64,000 nucleotides of DNA from Cercospora beticola. Taxonomy: Eukaryota > Ascomycota > Dothideomycetes > Mycosphaerellales > Mycosphaerellaceae. Where the stretch lies: NCBI RefSeq assembly GCF_033473495.1, contig NC_088935.1, positions 868,001-932,000 of the forward strand, read 5' to 3'. Positions 22,007-34,900 of the stretch are shown here, piece by piece. The number at the start of each line of letters is the position of its first letter. The stretch's first letter is position 1. The notes beneath the pieces are model-generated. The model saw nothing but the letters and a program-made list of their open reading frames with translations. It was not told the origin of the DNA and made no database searches. Both the position numbers and the translations under genes were made by a program.

Positions 22007-24107
22007 TCAGTGAAACTCCGCCTGTACACTCCCATACTTGACCCCGTCCACCCTCAATTCAAACACCAGTCCGGTCTCAATGTACATCCGCAGCTCGAAA
22101 TCCAGGTTCATGAACTCGACGCCTTTCGTTGTTGTTAATCTCGTGAAAAGTCCAGGCGGGACGGCCGAAAGATCTGTTGTAAGCGTACAGAGACTGCGCA
22201 AACTCTTGTTGTACGCGTCTGGAGCTTCGTCAAAATCGCAAGCGATCAACTCGTCTTCTACCACGAGGGACTGTCCTGGGCGGAAATTGCGTGTGTAGTG
22301 GAATGATATGGGTGTCTCGGGGGCAATAGACGTGCCCTACAAGTGTGTTAGTAACGTCTTTGCAATGCTCGACTGCACGACACTGCTCACCTTGGCGATG
22401 TGCCATTGCATGCGATCGGAGACTGGCCAGCAGAGTCAGCAGGCGTTCAACTCTAGATTTGATGAACAAGACATACCCATCCATTTCTCCCATAGCGGCG
22501 ACCAGTAACGATCGGTGGCGGGATGCTTGTTCTCGTCGTAAACAGTCGCATAGCTTGTGCCATAGTGGAATCGCGCTTGACGCTTCTCAACCAGACTCCC
22601 CTCGAGACCACGGATAACAGCTCCTCTCACAACGGCCGTCCATGCATGCAAAGGCTGCAGCACTTCAACAGCCGTCTGCAGCGCCTTCGCAGCCTCATGA
22701 GTCGGTTTCTCGGTATACTGCGGTGGCGGATTCTGGTTGAAATGCTCCTTGAGCTTCTTGTACAAGTAGTTGCTCTGCCCGAAGCCTCCCACAAGGATGA
22801 TGCCAGAAACGGTGCCACCGTTATCCCGAATAGCATTGACTTGACCTTCCACAAGCTCAATACAATCCGCGATAATGGGATCAAAGATGTTCTTGACCTG
22901 CTCAGCTGTCATGACCAGAAATCCACTTTCGAGACCAGCATCTTCATCATCGGGCAGACCAGGGAATGGCACATTAACTTCACCGTGCTCTTCTTCGTTA
23001 AAGTTACGCTTGATGAACTCTTCAAAGTACTTGAGACCCATCTGCCACGTCTTCGGCTTCTTTTCTCGCATGTTATCGTAGCGCTCTTGCCCGATGCGTT
23101 GTCGCACCGCATCCTCGAAGCGATAATTCAGCATTGCAGATCCGCAAAGCCCGCCCGAGCCGACGTTACTTTCCTCAATGCGAAGAGGAGCAGCATGCGT
23201 GATCTTGTATGCTATCAGATCTACCGTACCTCCCCCTGCATCGCAGACAATGTAGTTCTCTCCCACTTTGAGGCTGCTCGGCTGCATGCTCTTCAGTGTG
23301 TACACAGCAGCCGCTTCCGGCTCGGATATGAGTCGCAAGTCGTGTCTGTCGCCCATGCCAGCTTTTTCGGCTGCCTGCAGTGTTGAGTTCTTGGCCGCAT
23401 CTGACCAGACTGCAGGCACTGTAAGGACGAACGACACTGTCGTAGAACTCATGAACCCTTCACCATATCTTCTCGTCAATGTCTCCATCGTATGCTCGTA
23501 GATCTTGGTCAGGTAGTCCGTGACCGCATTGAAGACTGTTCGATCGCTCTTTCGAAGAAGTGCTGCCGTTTCGAGTGGGCTGACGAAGTGTGGTAGTCTC
23601 TGGTTTCGGTCGAGGAACAGCTTTATGCAGCGAAGACGACTCTCCTCCGGCTTGAACTGAAATCCCCATCGAATCTGTACATTGTCGCCATCTTGTTGCC
23701 CGCCATCATTCTCGCCGTTCACTGGTGCATCGGTCGTGGTATACGCGATCTCGGTCGGGACCTTGTCAGATGTTATGCCATTGCCCCCAGGCCATGACTT
23801 GATGATGTCTATGTCGTCAGGAGTGGCCTGACATTGGGCAAGATACGTTAGTTACAGGAGCCCAAGAACGGTTTGTGCACTGCCTTCCTTGTTGCTGTCA
23901 ACACGCTAAAACACGTACACTGTAAGCTGCGGCTACACCAGAGTAAGTGGTGCCGAAGTCAACACCCACGATGAGTCTATCCTGTGTATCGTCTGGGATT
24001 TCAGGAACCGAGAGGTCGGCCTCTTCCAGTGTGAGCGTTGCCAACGAAGCTGTCGCTGCTGCCATGGGAGTTTCTTTGTGACTGCTACCGTTTCCGTTGC
24101 GCGTCAT
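22007..24107 (-). CDS. Hsp70-like ATPase of the HSPA12 type
   Basis: Exons are 24107-23919, 23827-22477, 22422-22391 and 22336-22007, giving 633 residues. The phosphate-1 loop VGVDFGTTYSG lies in exon 1, then ISEPEAAAVY, CDAGGGTVDL and the adenosine loop LVGGFGQSNYLY in exon 2. These define the Hsp70/actin fold. The C-terminus differs from canonical Hsp70, as in HSPA12-like proteins, which are expanded in filamentous fungi. Exon 3 is only 32 nt and lies between two introns of 54 nt each; joining it gives QWHIAKGTSIAPETPISFHY in frame. Role unknown, probably cytosolic. Confidence 0.88.
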
Positions 24108-24759
24108 CCTGCCCGCGTGTCCGTGGATCGCGCTTGCGTAGATCTCATCCGTCGCGCGAATTCGACCACAGTCAGACTCCCATCAGTCTACCTCCTGTAG
24201 AGCTGCCGCGTGGATAAGGAACCAAGCCCGCTCGAGGCTTTGGATCAGCCTCTCAATCTGGTAGCCCGCATTGACTTTTGTGGAAGCCACCATCCATATA
24301 TTTCCAGCCTGAGCAGTTCGTCGCAAGCTGTCAGCTGTCCGGTCTGAAATTACCCGAAACGCCTTTCAGTCGACGGGGAGCAGGGCGAAGCCTGGACATG
24401 ATGTGCGGCATCCACCTGAAGCCAGAATTGCGCATCAGCTCTCTCAGCCTGTGGGTTTAGTGTGCAGATCCGCCTCCAAATGGTCGAAAGCTTGCTGGCA
24501 ACCTCCACACTCCTGAGTTTTGTGCGCGTGCATGGTGGCATTCCGCATGCATGACAGCGGAGATGGCGGAGCCGAACACTCATCACACAGGCTCTTGGAT
24601 CTGGCCACTGTTCCTGGGTAATTTGAAACAGCTTCGCTCGTCATTGTAGAACCAGATACTGGCGGGCTCGTCGATAGGCGAACACCTCCAGTTCACCACT
24701 CGCAGTGCTGTCGAAAATGCCGGTATCACCGTGATCGACAAGCGCTGAAGTGTATACAT
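24108..24759. other. Divergent intergenic region
   Basis: About 650 bp lies between the Hsp70-like gene (minus) and the coiled-coil gene (plus), and probably contains both promoters. No domain-bearing frame, repeat or RNA was recognised. Confidence 0.6.
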
Positions 24760-26166
24760 ATGATGACTGCCGTTGAAGGAATCAATAGCAGATCCATTAC
24801 GGCTGTAGAAGAGATGGAGCCGAAGAGCGTGGCCGGTCAGATTGGGGAAGCGGGTGAACCGCCTCTAGCTGAGACACAGCCAGCATCGAGCGCCGAGGCC
24901 ATAGTCGAGACCGTATTGGAAGTGCCGCCCAGGACGCCATTGCAGGACAAGAGCACAGTGGGTAGTCCACCTGGATCGGACAGTCGTGAGGGTCTGCGGC
25001 GGACCACGCCAAAGATCGCCAGCTTGAAGGCCACCTTCGAGCGGTCTCAAAGCGAGGGATCCCTGAAAGGCACGCGCAAACTCGAAAAGAGCAAGAGCCC
25101 AAGTCGTAATGGCGAGCACGACGCCGAAGCCCTCAGAGCCAAAGACGAGGAGATTGCAAAGTTGAAAGACCTGCTGGAGAAAGAGACGGAGTTGAAACAG
25201 GCACTAGAGGACAAGTGCAATGCACTGGAAGAAGATGTCGAAAGACTGGAGTCTGAATTGGAACAGCACGATGGAGATTGGCGGGCGGAGATGGATCAAC
25301 AGAACAAGAAACTCGCGCTGGAAAGAGACAGAGCGCAAGATGCATTCGTGGAGATCAAGCGGCAGCTCTTGGGCTTGAAGCGCAGCATCTCAACGTCAAC
25401 GCGCGTAGACAGCCAATATCCGGACTTGAGCTTCACTGCAGAAATGCAAAACCTCTATCATGAAATGCAGAACTGGGTCGTGAATACTTTCCGCCGCATG
25501 AAAATGGAGCGTCCAGCTGAGGAAATGCTCGCCAGCCTGGAAAGTGTTGTAGAGTCCAAACATCTGGACTATCTGCGTCCACTATTTCGGGACTGGGAAC
25601 CAGCGAACAAGCTTGCAGCGCTGCAGGCGGTGGTCGCTTGCTATCTGATGGAGGTATGGAACGATCCATTACTTTTTGGCCTACCTGTCTGGCGAAAGGG
25701 CGTCAAGAAAGCCACGGAGACAATGTCAGCGATCCTGCCAAATTCATCTTATGACAAGTGGCGAGCAGGAACTCTGGACACGATCAAGCAGAATGCCGAT
25801 ATCAAAGACGCTGTTAATTCTGCTGCTAAAGCATTGAGCGAAATGATCTGCATAACCTTGACTTCGCTTACTGGAGCGGAAGAGTCTGCTGCTATGAGCT
25901 CTTCACTGCACGCAATCGTCAAGCGCGTCGTGTCTCTGTCGCACGTCTTTCGTGTGCAGCATGCCCAATACCAATTTGTTCTACCCGAGCCTGGGTCGCC
26001 GTTCGATCAAGCAAGGATGGATGATACCTCCCTCGAAGCCACATCTTCTTTCAATGCGATAACATGCGCTGCTTTCCCTCTTGTGCTCAAACTGGGTCAT
26101 GGCTCTGGAGAGGATGTCGAACCAACACGTGTCGTGGTCAAGGCTAAAGTCATATGCCGTCCATGA
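24760..26166 (+). CDS. Coiled-coil protein of unknown function
   Basis: This single frame gives 468 residues. The first 110 or so are low-complexity, acidic and Ser/Pro-rich. Residues around 120-205 form a heptad-rich coiled coil (AKDEEIAKLKDLLEKETELK and following). The remainder is a predicted helical globular region with no motif I can name. There is no signal peptide or TM segment. Two ATGs stand in tandem at the start. The gene converges on the next one, with only 32 bp between stop codons. Confidence 0.75.
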   Translation: MMTAVEGINSRSITAVEEMEPKSVAGQIGEAGEPPLAETQPASSAEAIVETVLEVPPRTPLQDKSTVGSPPGSDSREGLRRTTPKIASLKATFERSQSEGSLKGTRKLEKSKSPSRNGEHDAEALRAKDEEIAKLKDLLEKETELKQALEDKCNALEEDVERLESELEQHDGDWRAEMDQQNKKLALERDRAQDAFVEIKRQLLGLKRSISTSTRVDSQYPDLSFTAEMQNLYHEMQNWVVNTFRRMKMERPAEEMLASLESVVESKHLDYLRPLFRDWEPANKLAALQAVVACYLMEVWNDPLLFGLPVWRKGVKKATETMSAILPNSSYDKWRAGTLDTIKQNADIKDAVNSAAKALSEMICITLTSLTGAEESAAMSSSLHAIVKRVVSLSHVFRVQHAQYQFVLPEPGSPFDQARMDDTSLEATSSFNAITCAAFPLVLKLGHGSGEDVEPTRVVVKAKVICRP

Positions 26167-26198
26167 AGGTATTGCGCTGGATTAGTCGTCTGCTCGGC

Positions 26199-28218
26199 TT
26201 ACAAAGTGCGCTCTCTGCGACGCCCACTAGAACTGCTGCGTGGCCGGTCGTTGTTGTTCCTGCCGGGCTGTTCCAACCATTCAGTGAAGCTGGTGCCCGT
26301 GTTTCCCAAGGTCTCTGTGCGAGTACGATCGAGCTGACGGGGCTCTGGGCGCGGACGACGGTCAACGACACGATCCTGGTTCTCGTGCTCGCGGCCAAGT
26401 CTGGCATCGTGACGGTGCGACAGAGTGACTGGGCTTGGTGGAATGCTAGTGACTGGCGTGCCTGATCCGGAGGGTGTCGCAAAGTCACGAACAACGATAG
26501 GTCCATGCCTGCCTGTACGCTCTGTCGCTTCGCGGGTCGTGGTGCCGTAATTCTCGACAAGGTGCAGTTGCTGCATGCCATTCTCCAGCGCGTTGAATGA
26601 GCCGGTGAAGATGCGCGGCCGACTCTGCCCGCTGCGTCTGGTTCTGACAACGGATCCCAGCTGAGGCGGACCTGCGATGCCCTCTTCGGCGATGTAGTTG
26701 CTCGGCTCGATCGTGGCAGCCCGGTTGTGTTGGCCGCGTCTGTGTACTTGTTCTTCTACTGCACTAAACGACATCATGGCGTTGGCTGGTGGCAATGGCG
26801 CGCTCAGAATGCCAGAGTAGTTGGAAGGGGCGCCATATTGAATACTTGGTGCTTGGCTCGCGGCCGGAAACTCTTCGTCGTCTTGTTGAGCGCGAGTTGC
26901 TAGGTCTGGAGTAGGAATTCTCGACGCGTCTCTGGTTGCGGGCTTGAGCGCCGGAGGTCTGCGACGATAAGCAGTCTTGGGAGCAGGCAGTGTCTCTTTC
27001 AGCTCAGTCCGGAGTGCCTCGACTCGCTGTGCTTCATGCTCGGCAGAGTTCTGTGGTGTCTTGTGCGTGATCTCGGCCGTCTTGGCAGTAGTGCTGCTCG
27101 CTGCAGACTTTTGTTGTTGACGGGCAGCGCGCTCGTCGGCAGCCTTCTTGAACAAGTGGTCGCACACTTCAATCTTCTGCTGCGTGCATGCCTTGTCGTT
27201 CTGCGCGGTGTCATACCTAGGTCGAGGAAGAGATTGTTAGTACGTGTTGATTCGAGAATGCGCGACGCCGGTAGTCAGGGGTTTGACTGAGGCGCGCGCG
27301 ACTCTCGGCGCCGATCTACTCACAGGATTTCCATGCGCATGTTCATGAAGTCTAGAGCACCTTTGACGGTCAACAACTCTCCGTCCTCGAGGCTGGCAAG
27401 CGCTGGGTGGTACAGCTGTTCGCAAAAGGTCATCGACAGCAATTCCAATGTTGCTGCGAGGGTGGTGAAGATGTCTCTGCAGAAGTCGTCAGCGAGTACA
27501 GTCGGTAATGGTCACTGCGATACAAACCTGAATCTCTCGAGCTGCGTGTGGACGACTTGGATCTCCAGCTTAAATGGGTTGTGCTGGCCGTGATGGGCTG
27601 GGACATTGAGCTCTCGGGCTTGTTGGCCATGTTCTCTCAAGTTCTCGCGGTACGTCCGCATCTGCATGTTGATGGTCTGGATCTCGGGCATTGCGCGCTC
27701 TGTGGTCTGTTGTGGCGACTGCAGGCCCTCCAGGTAGCGCTTTATCTCTTCGTGGACGCGCGAGACGGAGCAGAAGAGGCGACACATGGTTGCGTTGTCG
27801 GCCTCGTGGAGACGGAGCTCCCGCAGTTGGCGCACTGCCTCGGGGATGTCGCCGGCCATCTCGAGGGCGAGGAGGTAGGCGGCGAGGTTGGAGATGTGGG
27901 CGAAGTGCCGTTCACCTGGGAGGACATCGTTAGCCGCGAGTTCAAACCTCGCCCACCCAACGAGGTGGGCGAGTTCACGTCGTCGTTGCTCCATTGGCGG
28001 CTGGCAAGGCCCGGCGGTCTGGTCTGGCGTGGCGATGGCAGGGGATGAAGAAGATGAACAGGGTGGGAAGAAGGAATCGGAAGAAAACTTACCTCACCGT
28101 CGCCTGCACGCGCGGATGTGAAGTTCTGTCGCCAACGGTCGCGAAGGACACATGTTCGGCAGGTGCGATTAGGCTGCACACATGAAGCACAACGGTGGAA
28201 ATCGTCGAACACATCCAT
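26199..28218 (-). CDS. Unknown protein with N-terminal CxxC pairs and Arg-rich tail
   Basis: Exons are 28218-28093, 28000-27528, 27476-27324 and 27216-26199, giving 589 residues. The donors are GTAAGT, GTTTGT and GTGAGT, with phases that all match. The N-terminus has CASC and CRTC (Cys10, 13, 20, 23), a possible zinc site. Exons 2-3 encode helical sequence. The C-terminal half is low-complexity, rich in Arg, Ser, Pro and Gln, and probably disordered, ending RPRSSSSGRRRERTL. No known family was recognised. It is probably not secreted. Confidence 0.7.
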
Positions 28219-28792
28219 GGTCTCTCACGAAATACGAATTCCCAGCCATTGAAACAACATCGGCGCCGTGCTGCTACCAAACATAGTGAACAGAGAAAGG
28301 TGAATGCGGTCTGTATTCACCTGTCGAGACAGAGATCTCTATTCGATTCACGACCTGAATTTTCCTTCTAATCCAACAATGGCGCCACGAAAGGCGCCTG
28401 TCTTCTGGAAGCATTTTCAGCACCCTCTAATCACTCAAGTTACAGGCGGGTTGCCAGGCCGTCCTGTTTCCATATGTACTTGACCGGCTCGAGCAGCCAG
28501 CAGAGATGCAGTTCCCATAGTGCCAAGAAATGGTAGGTGAGCGGTATGTACGGGATGCAATACAGAACGGAAATGAAAACAACAGTACCCAACAGTCGAT
28601 TAACACGAGACAGGAACTTTCATTGAAGACGAAGAAGAGTGTTACGAAGAACGTGGTCATGATGTTCATTATCAAGTATACACATTAATCATTTCGCTGC
28701 TTTCACTGATATGATTTTGGGGGTATCTCTACCAAGACATCTTTCAATCTCAACATCCACTCATCCCCTCTCTTCTACTTTACAACGATCGC
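28219..28792. other. Intergenic region
   Basis: This stretch combines the promoter side of the CxxC/Arg-rich gene with the 3' flank of the globin-like gene. An 82-codon minus frame (28427-28675) has no recognisable features. Nothing else was seen. Confidence 0.5.
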
Positions 28793-29805
28793 TTACAAAG
28801 CGAGGACAGCAGCCATGGCACCACCGACAACACCTCCCATGACTGGAAGGAGCGAACCGGCACCACCAGTGGACTGCTCTGGCATACCTCCAGTGGCAGA
28901 TGGCATAGAACCAGATCCGGAGCCCATACCACCACCCATGGTCTGGGATGGCATAGCGGAGCCAGTAGCGGACATGGTGGCAGTGGCTGGCTCCATGACG
29001 GCCTCGTAGGCGTCGCAAGTAGCGCTCTCAGTGGCGATTGGGCAGTCCTCAGCAATGCAGATAGCCTGGAGCTCAGCAGAGGCAGTTGGTGGGATGGCAG
29101 CTGGTGGAGCGCATCGGTAGCCGAAAGCGTTGGTCAAGGCGGTGCCAACAGCAGTGACATCGTCGTCGGTGACACCGAAGGACTTGGCGGCAAGACCAAC
29201 TTGGGTGATGAAGTATCCGACCTCAGCGTTGTTGAGACCCATGTACTTGTGCACGGAGTACTGGGAGACATCACCCTCGTACTGGCCGGTGGAGTTGCCG
29301 AATTGGGAGCAGCCCAAGAGAACGGCGAAGTACTGGTAAAGGTGGGTGAGGAGGCGGCTGATGACAAATGTTAGTTGCTGGAACATAGGAGTCGCATCTC
29401 TTGGTGATGAGCTTACTATTGAGCAGAGTCGGTACCGTTGGCTGGCATGTTCATCATGAGAGGAGCAGCACCACCATCGTCGAGGAAGTTGACGGAGCGA
29501 GGCATGCCGCCAGCGTTGGTCGAGACGAGCTCGCCATTGAAGTATGGGAGGAGGTTCACACCCTCGAAGTCGCCGGTACCTGGAGCCAAGATACCTGGGA
29601 CAGCGACCAGAGAGCCTGGGTTGGAGGTGTAGTTGCCAATGACGGCAGTGTTGACAACCAAAGTCAGGACGGTCTGCTGGTTGGTCGCGTTGTTCTCCAT
29701 CAACAGGGCAGTGGTGTAGTAGTCGCAAATGGACTGGTCAGCTGGTCTCTGAGCAGAGACGGCAGCAGCGGCACCAAGGCCGAGAGCGACGGCGGAAGAC
29801 TTCAT
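28793..29805 (-). CDS. Secreted, probably GPI-anchored protein with truncated-globin-like core
   Basis: Exons are 29805-29417 and 29357-28793, giving 317 residues. The intron has donor GTAAGC, branch CAACTAAC and acceptor CATCAG. A signal peptide (about residues 1-18) is followed by a helical core, then a Ser/Gly/Met-rich spacer and a hydrophobic tail (LLPVMGGVVGGAMAAVLAL) typical of GPI anchoring. The core contains LLPYFNGEL, HLYQYFAVLLG, QYEGDVSQYSVHKYMGL and then AAKSFGVTDDDVTAV. The spacing YxG-x(6)-VHxxxG-[IL] matches the region around the proximal haem histidine of group-I truncated haemoglobins, with His166 at the haem-ligand position. Haem binding is inferred. Several N-glycosylation sequons are present. 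Alternatively it is an unrelated helical surface protein. Confidence 0.75.
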
Positions 29806-31979
29806 GTTGATTGTCTTGTTTGGTTAACGACAGAAACTGACTGAACGATTCTGCAGATGATTGTGAGAGAGCAAAAGACGGATTCTCAAAAACAAAGAAA
29901 CACGAAACCGGCGGACAGCGAATAGAAGTACTCTCAATGCCTCTGACACGGTTACCAAAACCGTTTAGTCAGGCACAATGGCTTCCACATGAATGGCCCA
30001 GCGCCAAACCCCTCTCAGCCGTGGATAGTCCTTCATGCCCTCTTTGGGAGATGACCTTCAGTCCAAGGAATGCACCACTGTGAACAACCTCACATTCCAC
30101 ATCGTGGAATCGAGGCCAGGCCCGGACTACCCAACTTCCGTGGACGGCTCACTGAGTCTCCGGCGCAGCACCCACCCAATCACAGAACCTTGATTACGAC
30201 CACCTACAGATCTGGACAACGATAATAAGCTTGAATTTAAGAACTTTGCACCCGACCACAACTCAAATCGTCAATCCCACCAATCACGTTGTTTCAAGAT
30301 GTCAGCTGATGGCACTTCACCTGTAAACAGACTTTGTGGAGATGAGATCCTTCTGGCTTCTTCCGCTCTGCAGTGTTGCTGTAGCGGGCAAGTGCAGCGA
30401 ATATCTCGATCAGCGGTACAGAATCGTCCACGTCAACGGCTGGGACGGGCTTTTGTGGCCGACAATGTGTCTCGTCTCGTGTCTTGCTGCAGGCCGCGCA
30501 CGTTCGTTGAACATGGATGATTACTGTTTCTGGGTTTCTCCGGGTCGTGCGCCTGCAGACGAAGTCTCTTGTCTCTTGTCTCTTGTCTTGTCTTGTCTCA
30601 GAGATAAGCAGGAGGTTCGCGTGCGAACGCACAATGTGATCAGTAATGCCTGTTGTCTGTGTTTTATATTTCGATAGCTCGACCATGCGACAGAGCTATA
30701 ATCTCACCGCAAATGTGGCTTCTGCGGCAACGTGCTCCGGTCGAAAAGTAAATTTGTAATAGCTCAATGCAAAGAAACTAATATGAAGAACCACGCGCGC
30801 CAAAATACAAGCGCAACACATCCTCATCGTTTCTGCGCCGTGCGTGAAATGAGTCCACTCTCCGTCGACCGCTGCGACAGATTTGCTGTGACAGTTGGGG
30901 CACTTGTTGGGTACAACACAACTTGTACACCGTGTACAGGCCATGCCAAAACAAGCCTCGCGTGTCCACATGCAAGGGAAAGGCTTGATTCCCCGCACGC
31001 AGGGCGTTCGCGGGCTGCAGGCTGTGTGCAGCAACAACAAAAATCAGCGAACAAATCATGCCGCGTTGCCGCGCGTGCTCTCATCATCATAGACCACATT
31101 CCTACGCCCGCTCTGGCGGCCCGATTCGAAACAATTCCAGTTTGACATAGCAGTGACGACAACGCGAATGCGATGTGATGACGATGACATGTCGCTTCCA
31201 CCATACATCTGTATACTAATCAGATTACCAAGCAGCACATTCGAGTAGCAGAAAGAGCCGGTTAGTCAAGGAGAGGATACGACCAACACAAAACTCTGGA
31301 AACGGAAGGATTGTCTAGAATCTCAAGCTGCGACGAAGGTCACAACTCGATATCGATTTCTTCTGGTTGTTCTCTTCAAGGAGTGACTAAAGCTAGTTAT
31401 GTTATCTTGTCCAATGTTCTCAGATCTGGTGCGTGCGAGTGCAGCACGTTCCAGAAAGCAGAGAGACAACGTGTTCTTGCCCAAGCAAATTGCACTTGCA
31501 GCGATCGTTGGACGTCGTGTTGTTCACCGCCTGGACGCATACTTGTACCTGGCAACAGGCAGGCCATCAGTAAGAGCTAGCAAACAGACAGCTTGATTCG
31601 GACACCGCAGCTACGCGCGTGCGCACGCGAGAGGACGCGATATTATGAAGCTGCTATGGTGATGTGCCGCCGGTCTGGCAAATGTAGTCGCATCGAGCAA
31701 AGGGTATGTACCAGTAACGATGCGAAGCTCGATACTGACGACGACGGCGGGATTGTCGTATTGCTCTTGCTGGAATGACCAGTGGGCGTGCACAAAAGGC
31801 ATCTGAAGGCGTGCTTGGTTGAAGAGGATCCAGGCGGCATGAACGGGTAATGACCGTCCGACGACATCCTGTCAGATACACAGTTTTTCATGATGCTGAC
31901 AACAGTAGCACATTCATTCTTTCATCAAGCGTGAGGTGTATGGTAGTCATGCTCCGAACACCATGGTATCGTCCATCAA
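29806..31979. other. Long intergenic region with no supported gene
   Basis: This 2.2-kb stretch separates the globin-like gene start from the upf1 3' end. The left part should be the promoter of the globin-like gene. It contains a tgtctct/tgtct repeat near 30564-30599. Several overlapping frames of 60-137 codons on both strands lack ATG context, introns or domains. A non-coding transcript cannot be excluded. Confidence 0.5.
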
Positions 31980-34900
31980 TCAGTCGTAGCCTCCGCCACC
32001 ACCGACTTGGCTAGCGAATGCGGTGCTGACGCTGCTCTGCGCGTCGTCCTCCAAAGCCGCTCGGTTTCTGCCAGCTCCTATCGGGGGCTGTGGTGGTCCC
32101 TGGCCTTCCACGTAGCGACGGAGCTTGTCAGACTGAGACAGCGAAGCTTGCTTGTTCAGGTCGTTAATGCTCAAGCCTGCAAGGCTCACGCCACCTTGAC
32201 CTGGCTTGAGAGAGCCGTTCGTGGTGACATCAGTAATCTCACTTGCGGCGACACTCTCGCCAGCAACGGACTCCGGTGGAGCGCGCATGTGATTGCCGTG
32301 GCCCATGTGACGGCGCTGGTCAGCAGGGAGAGTAGGCCATGACTCCTGGAAACCTTGGAACATGGTTGGGAACTGATTGGGCAGAGCCGCGCCTCCTAGT
32401 GCCGAGGAGTGGATGGAAGAGACATCATCAGGGATATAACCGACGATGCTGCCATCGCCCTGAGGCCCGTCACGACGACCATTCACACGAGCTCCGGTAG
32501 CAGCGGCCATGTGGTTGGCATGCTGATAAGCCATCTGGTAGCGTTGTGGACCCCTGTAGGAAGTCTTCGGTCGGCTGAACTGCAACAGTGAGACTTGGAG
32601 GTTGTTGAGCGGGCCTTCCACCAAGCAGTTCCGCTCCTTGAAGTGAAGCAAGAGGTAGTGCCACAGCGGATGCTTGCTCAGGACCTTGGGGTTGCCAAGA
32701 ATGACGAGTCCATACTTGGCTCGAGTCAGAGCAACGTTCAGACGTCGAGGGTCGCTCAAGAAACCAATGCCCTGGTGATCATTGCTACGAACGCAAGAAA
32801 GAACAATAAAGTCCTTTTCTCGTCCCTGGAATGCATCGACGGAGGCAACTTCGATCTCCTTATAGAGCTCCTTCTTGAAAGTGCCTGTCTGCTGCATGCT
32901 TTGAACAACGTAGGAGCGCTGGCCTTCGTATGGGGTGATGATACCGATCGCATCTGGCTTGACTCCAGCCTTGAAGAAGCGTGTGACGATCTTCTCGACA
33001 TTGGAAGCCTCGGTGCGATTCAGGTAGGACGTTCCTGATGCACTGATTTCCTCAGTACCCAGGTTCGACCAGAACATCATTGGTGAGTCCGCCACTGGCC
33101 AGGGGAACTCTACGTCCTTGCGGAGGCGCTGTTGCATGGTAATACCATTCTGCAGAGAGCCTTCGTAGAACATGTTGGATGGGAATTCAGAAAGACAAGG
33201 ATGCATACGGTACTGCACTTGGAGGCGAATTGGCGACAAGCCGAGAATGACCAGACGCTCGAAGAGTGACTGGTTCAGACCAGCCTTGGCGGCCTTCTTG
33301 TTCATGATGACCGGGCCCAGCTGTTGGTGGTCACCAACGAGCACCACCTGCTTGCATCCAAGAACCAATGGAATCATGCACTCGGGTTCAGCAGACTGTG
33401 TGCTCTCATCGATCAGAACAGTTCTGAACTTGAACTTTGCCAGACGTGGATCTCCAGCACCCACGCAAGTACAGCAGATGACGTCGGCGTTTTGGAGAAT
33501 CTCGCGCTCAGCAGCACGGGTGAGCGTCTTGAACTTCTTCTCATCTTGGCTGGACAATTCACCAAGCTCCGACTTGAGTTGATTGAGCTTGTTGAGTTCA
33601 ACATTGGTATCGTTCATGGCGACCTGGCGGTGAAGAGACAAGAAGCCAACATTGGACTCAACATCCTCGCGGGACTTCGCAGTTACACGAACGACCTTCA
33701 AGCCAGTCAAGTGTATGCGCTCGCAAAGCTGGTCCACGGCAACGTTGGATGGTGCACAGACGAGGACTTGTCCACCGTTCATCTTGGACAGATGGTAAAT
33801 GATAGTTGCTGAAGTGACTGTCTTTCCGGTACCTGGAGGACCTTGAATCAGGCTGAGTGGCTTCTGCAGTACCGATTTGACTGCTTGGATTTGCGAACTG
33901 TTGAGATCAGGCAGATTGGGGACGCTGAACTTCTTAGGCATCTGGACCTTCATCGGCGCTGCAGCAACTTCGTGTCCGAGCAAGCGGTGAAAGATGTATC
34001 CTGACACTGACATCTCGTCAATCGCAAAAGTCTTCATGGCGTGTTGCATGCGATCGAACGAAGTTGCTTTCCAAACGTAATCGGCAGTGAAGTTGTGTGT
34101 GCACTCGGTGGGCACTGATTTGTGATCGCCACGCGACCTCAGCTCAATCGTCACTTCGTCAGACTGGTTGTTGGGGATCTTGATGACATAGCCCACGCCC
34201 TCCCAGTGCGGACGTAGCTCGCCGGTGTATCGAAGTCGCATCTCATCTCCTACCGCAAGCTTGACATCTCCGAGCTCGAGCTTCGGAAGAACAAATGAAG
34301 CAAGATGCTTGTTGTTCAAACCAAAATCCCAGCGCACGACCAAGTTGTCCTGGCTCTGAGCTTCCTTCAGCTTGCGATCATAGTCTGCTTCGATCTTGAC
34401 CAGCGGGCCGAAGACATTTTGATATTGGTAGGCATCGTCGTATCGCAGCAGAACCGGTGCTGGCTCATCATCGATGCCCGCGCTCTTTTCCAAATCCTCA
34501 ATCGTTGCACTGCTGTTATCCTTCCACAGCTCCTCAAGTTTAGCAATGACCTGAGGTGGCAGGTGACGAGCACGCATCTGTTCCTGATCGGTGGGAGAAT
34601 TGACGAGCCACGAAAGGAAAGATCGATCTTCGATCAACGGTTGCCACTTCGCGGTGTCCCAGTTCATGTCCTTGCTGCTGGGCTGTGCGGCACATGGCTG
34701 GCGGCAGAGCAAAACGACGACGGTGTCGCTCTTCGCCGGAATAAAACCCAGCAGAAATACATTTTTCGTACCGCAGTTGTAGCACTCAAGTGTGGTGTCA
34801 CCCAGTGGAGAAGACGGGTGCAGCTGAACCTCCTTGTGCCTCGCTCGAACCAAGTGATTGATGATATGGCTGCTGGAGGTATTGCCTCGCGCAGAACAGA

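Noticed and set aside
22523..23386. 287-codon plus-strand frame
   Set aside because: It is antisense to the catalytic part of the Hsp70-like gene, whose motifs are clear on the minus strand.
30732..31145. 137-codon plus-strand frame in the 2.2-kb gap
   Set aside because: Overlapping frames on both strands, no domain and no good start context.
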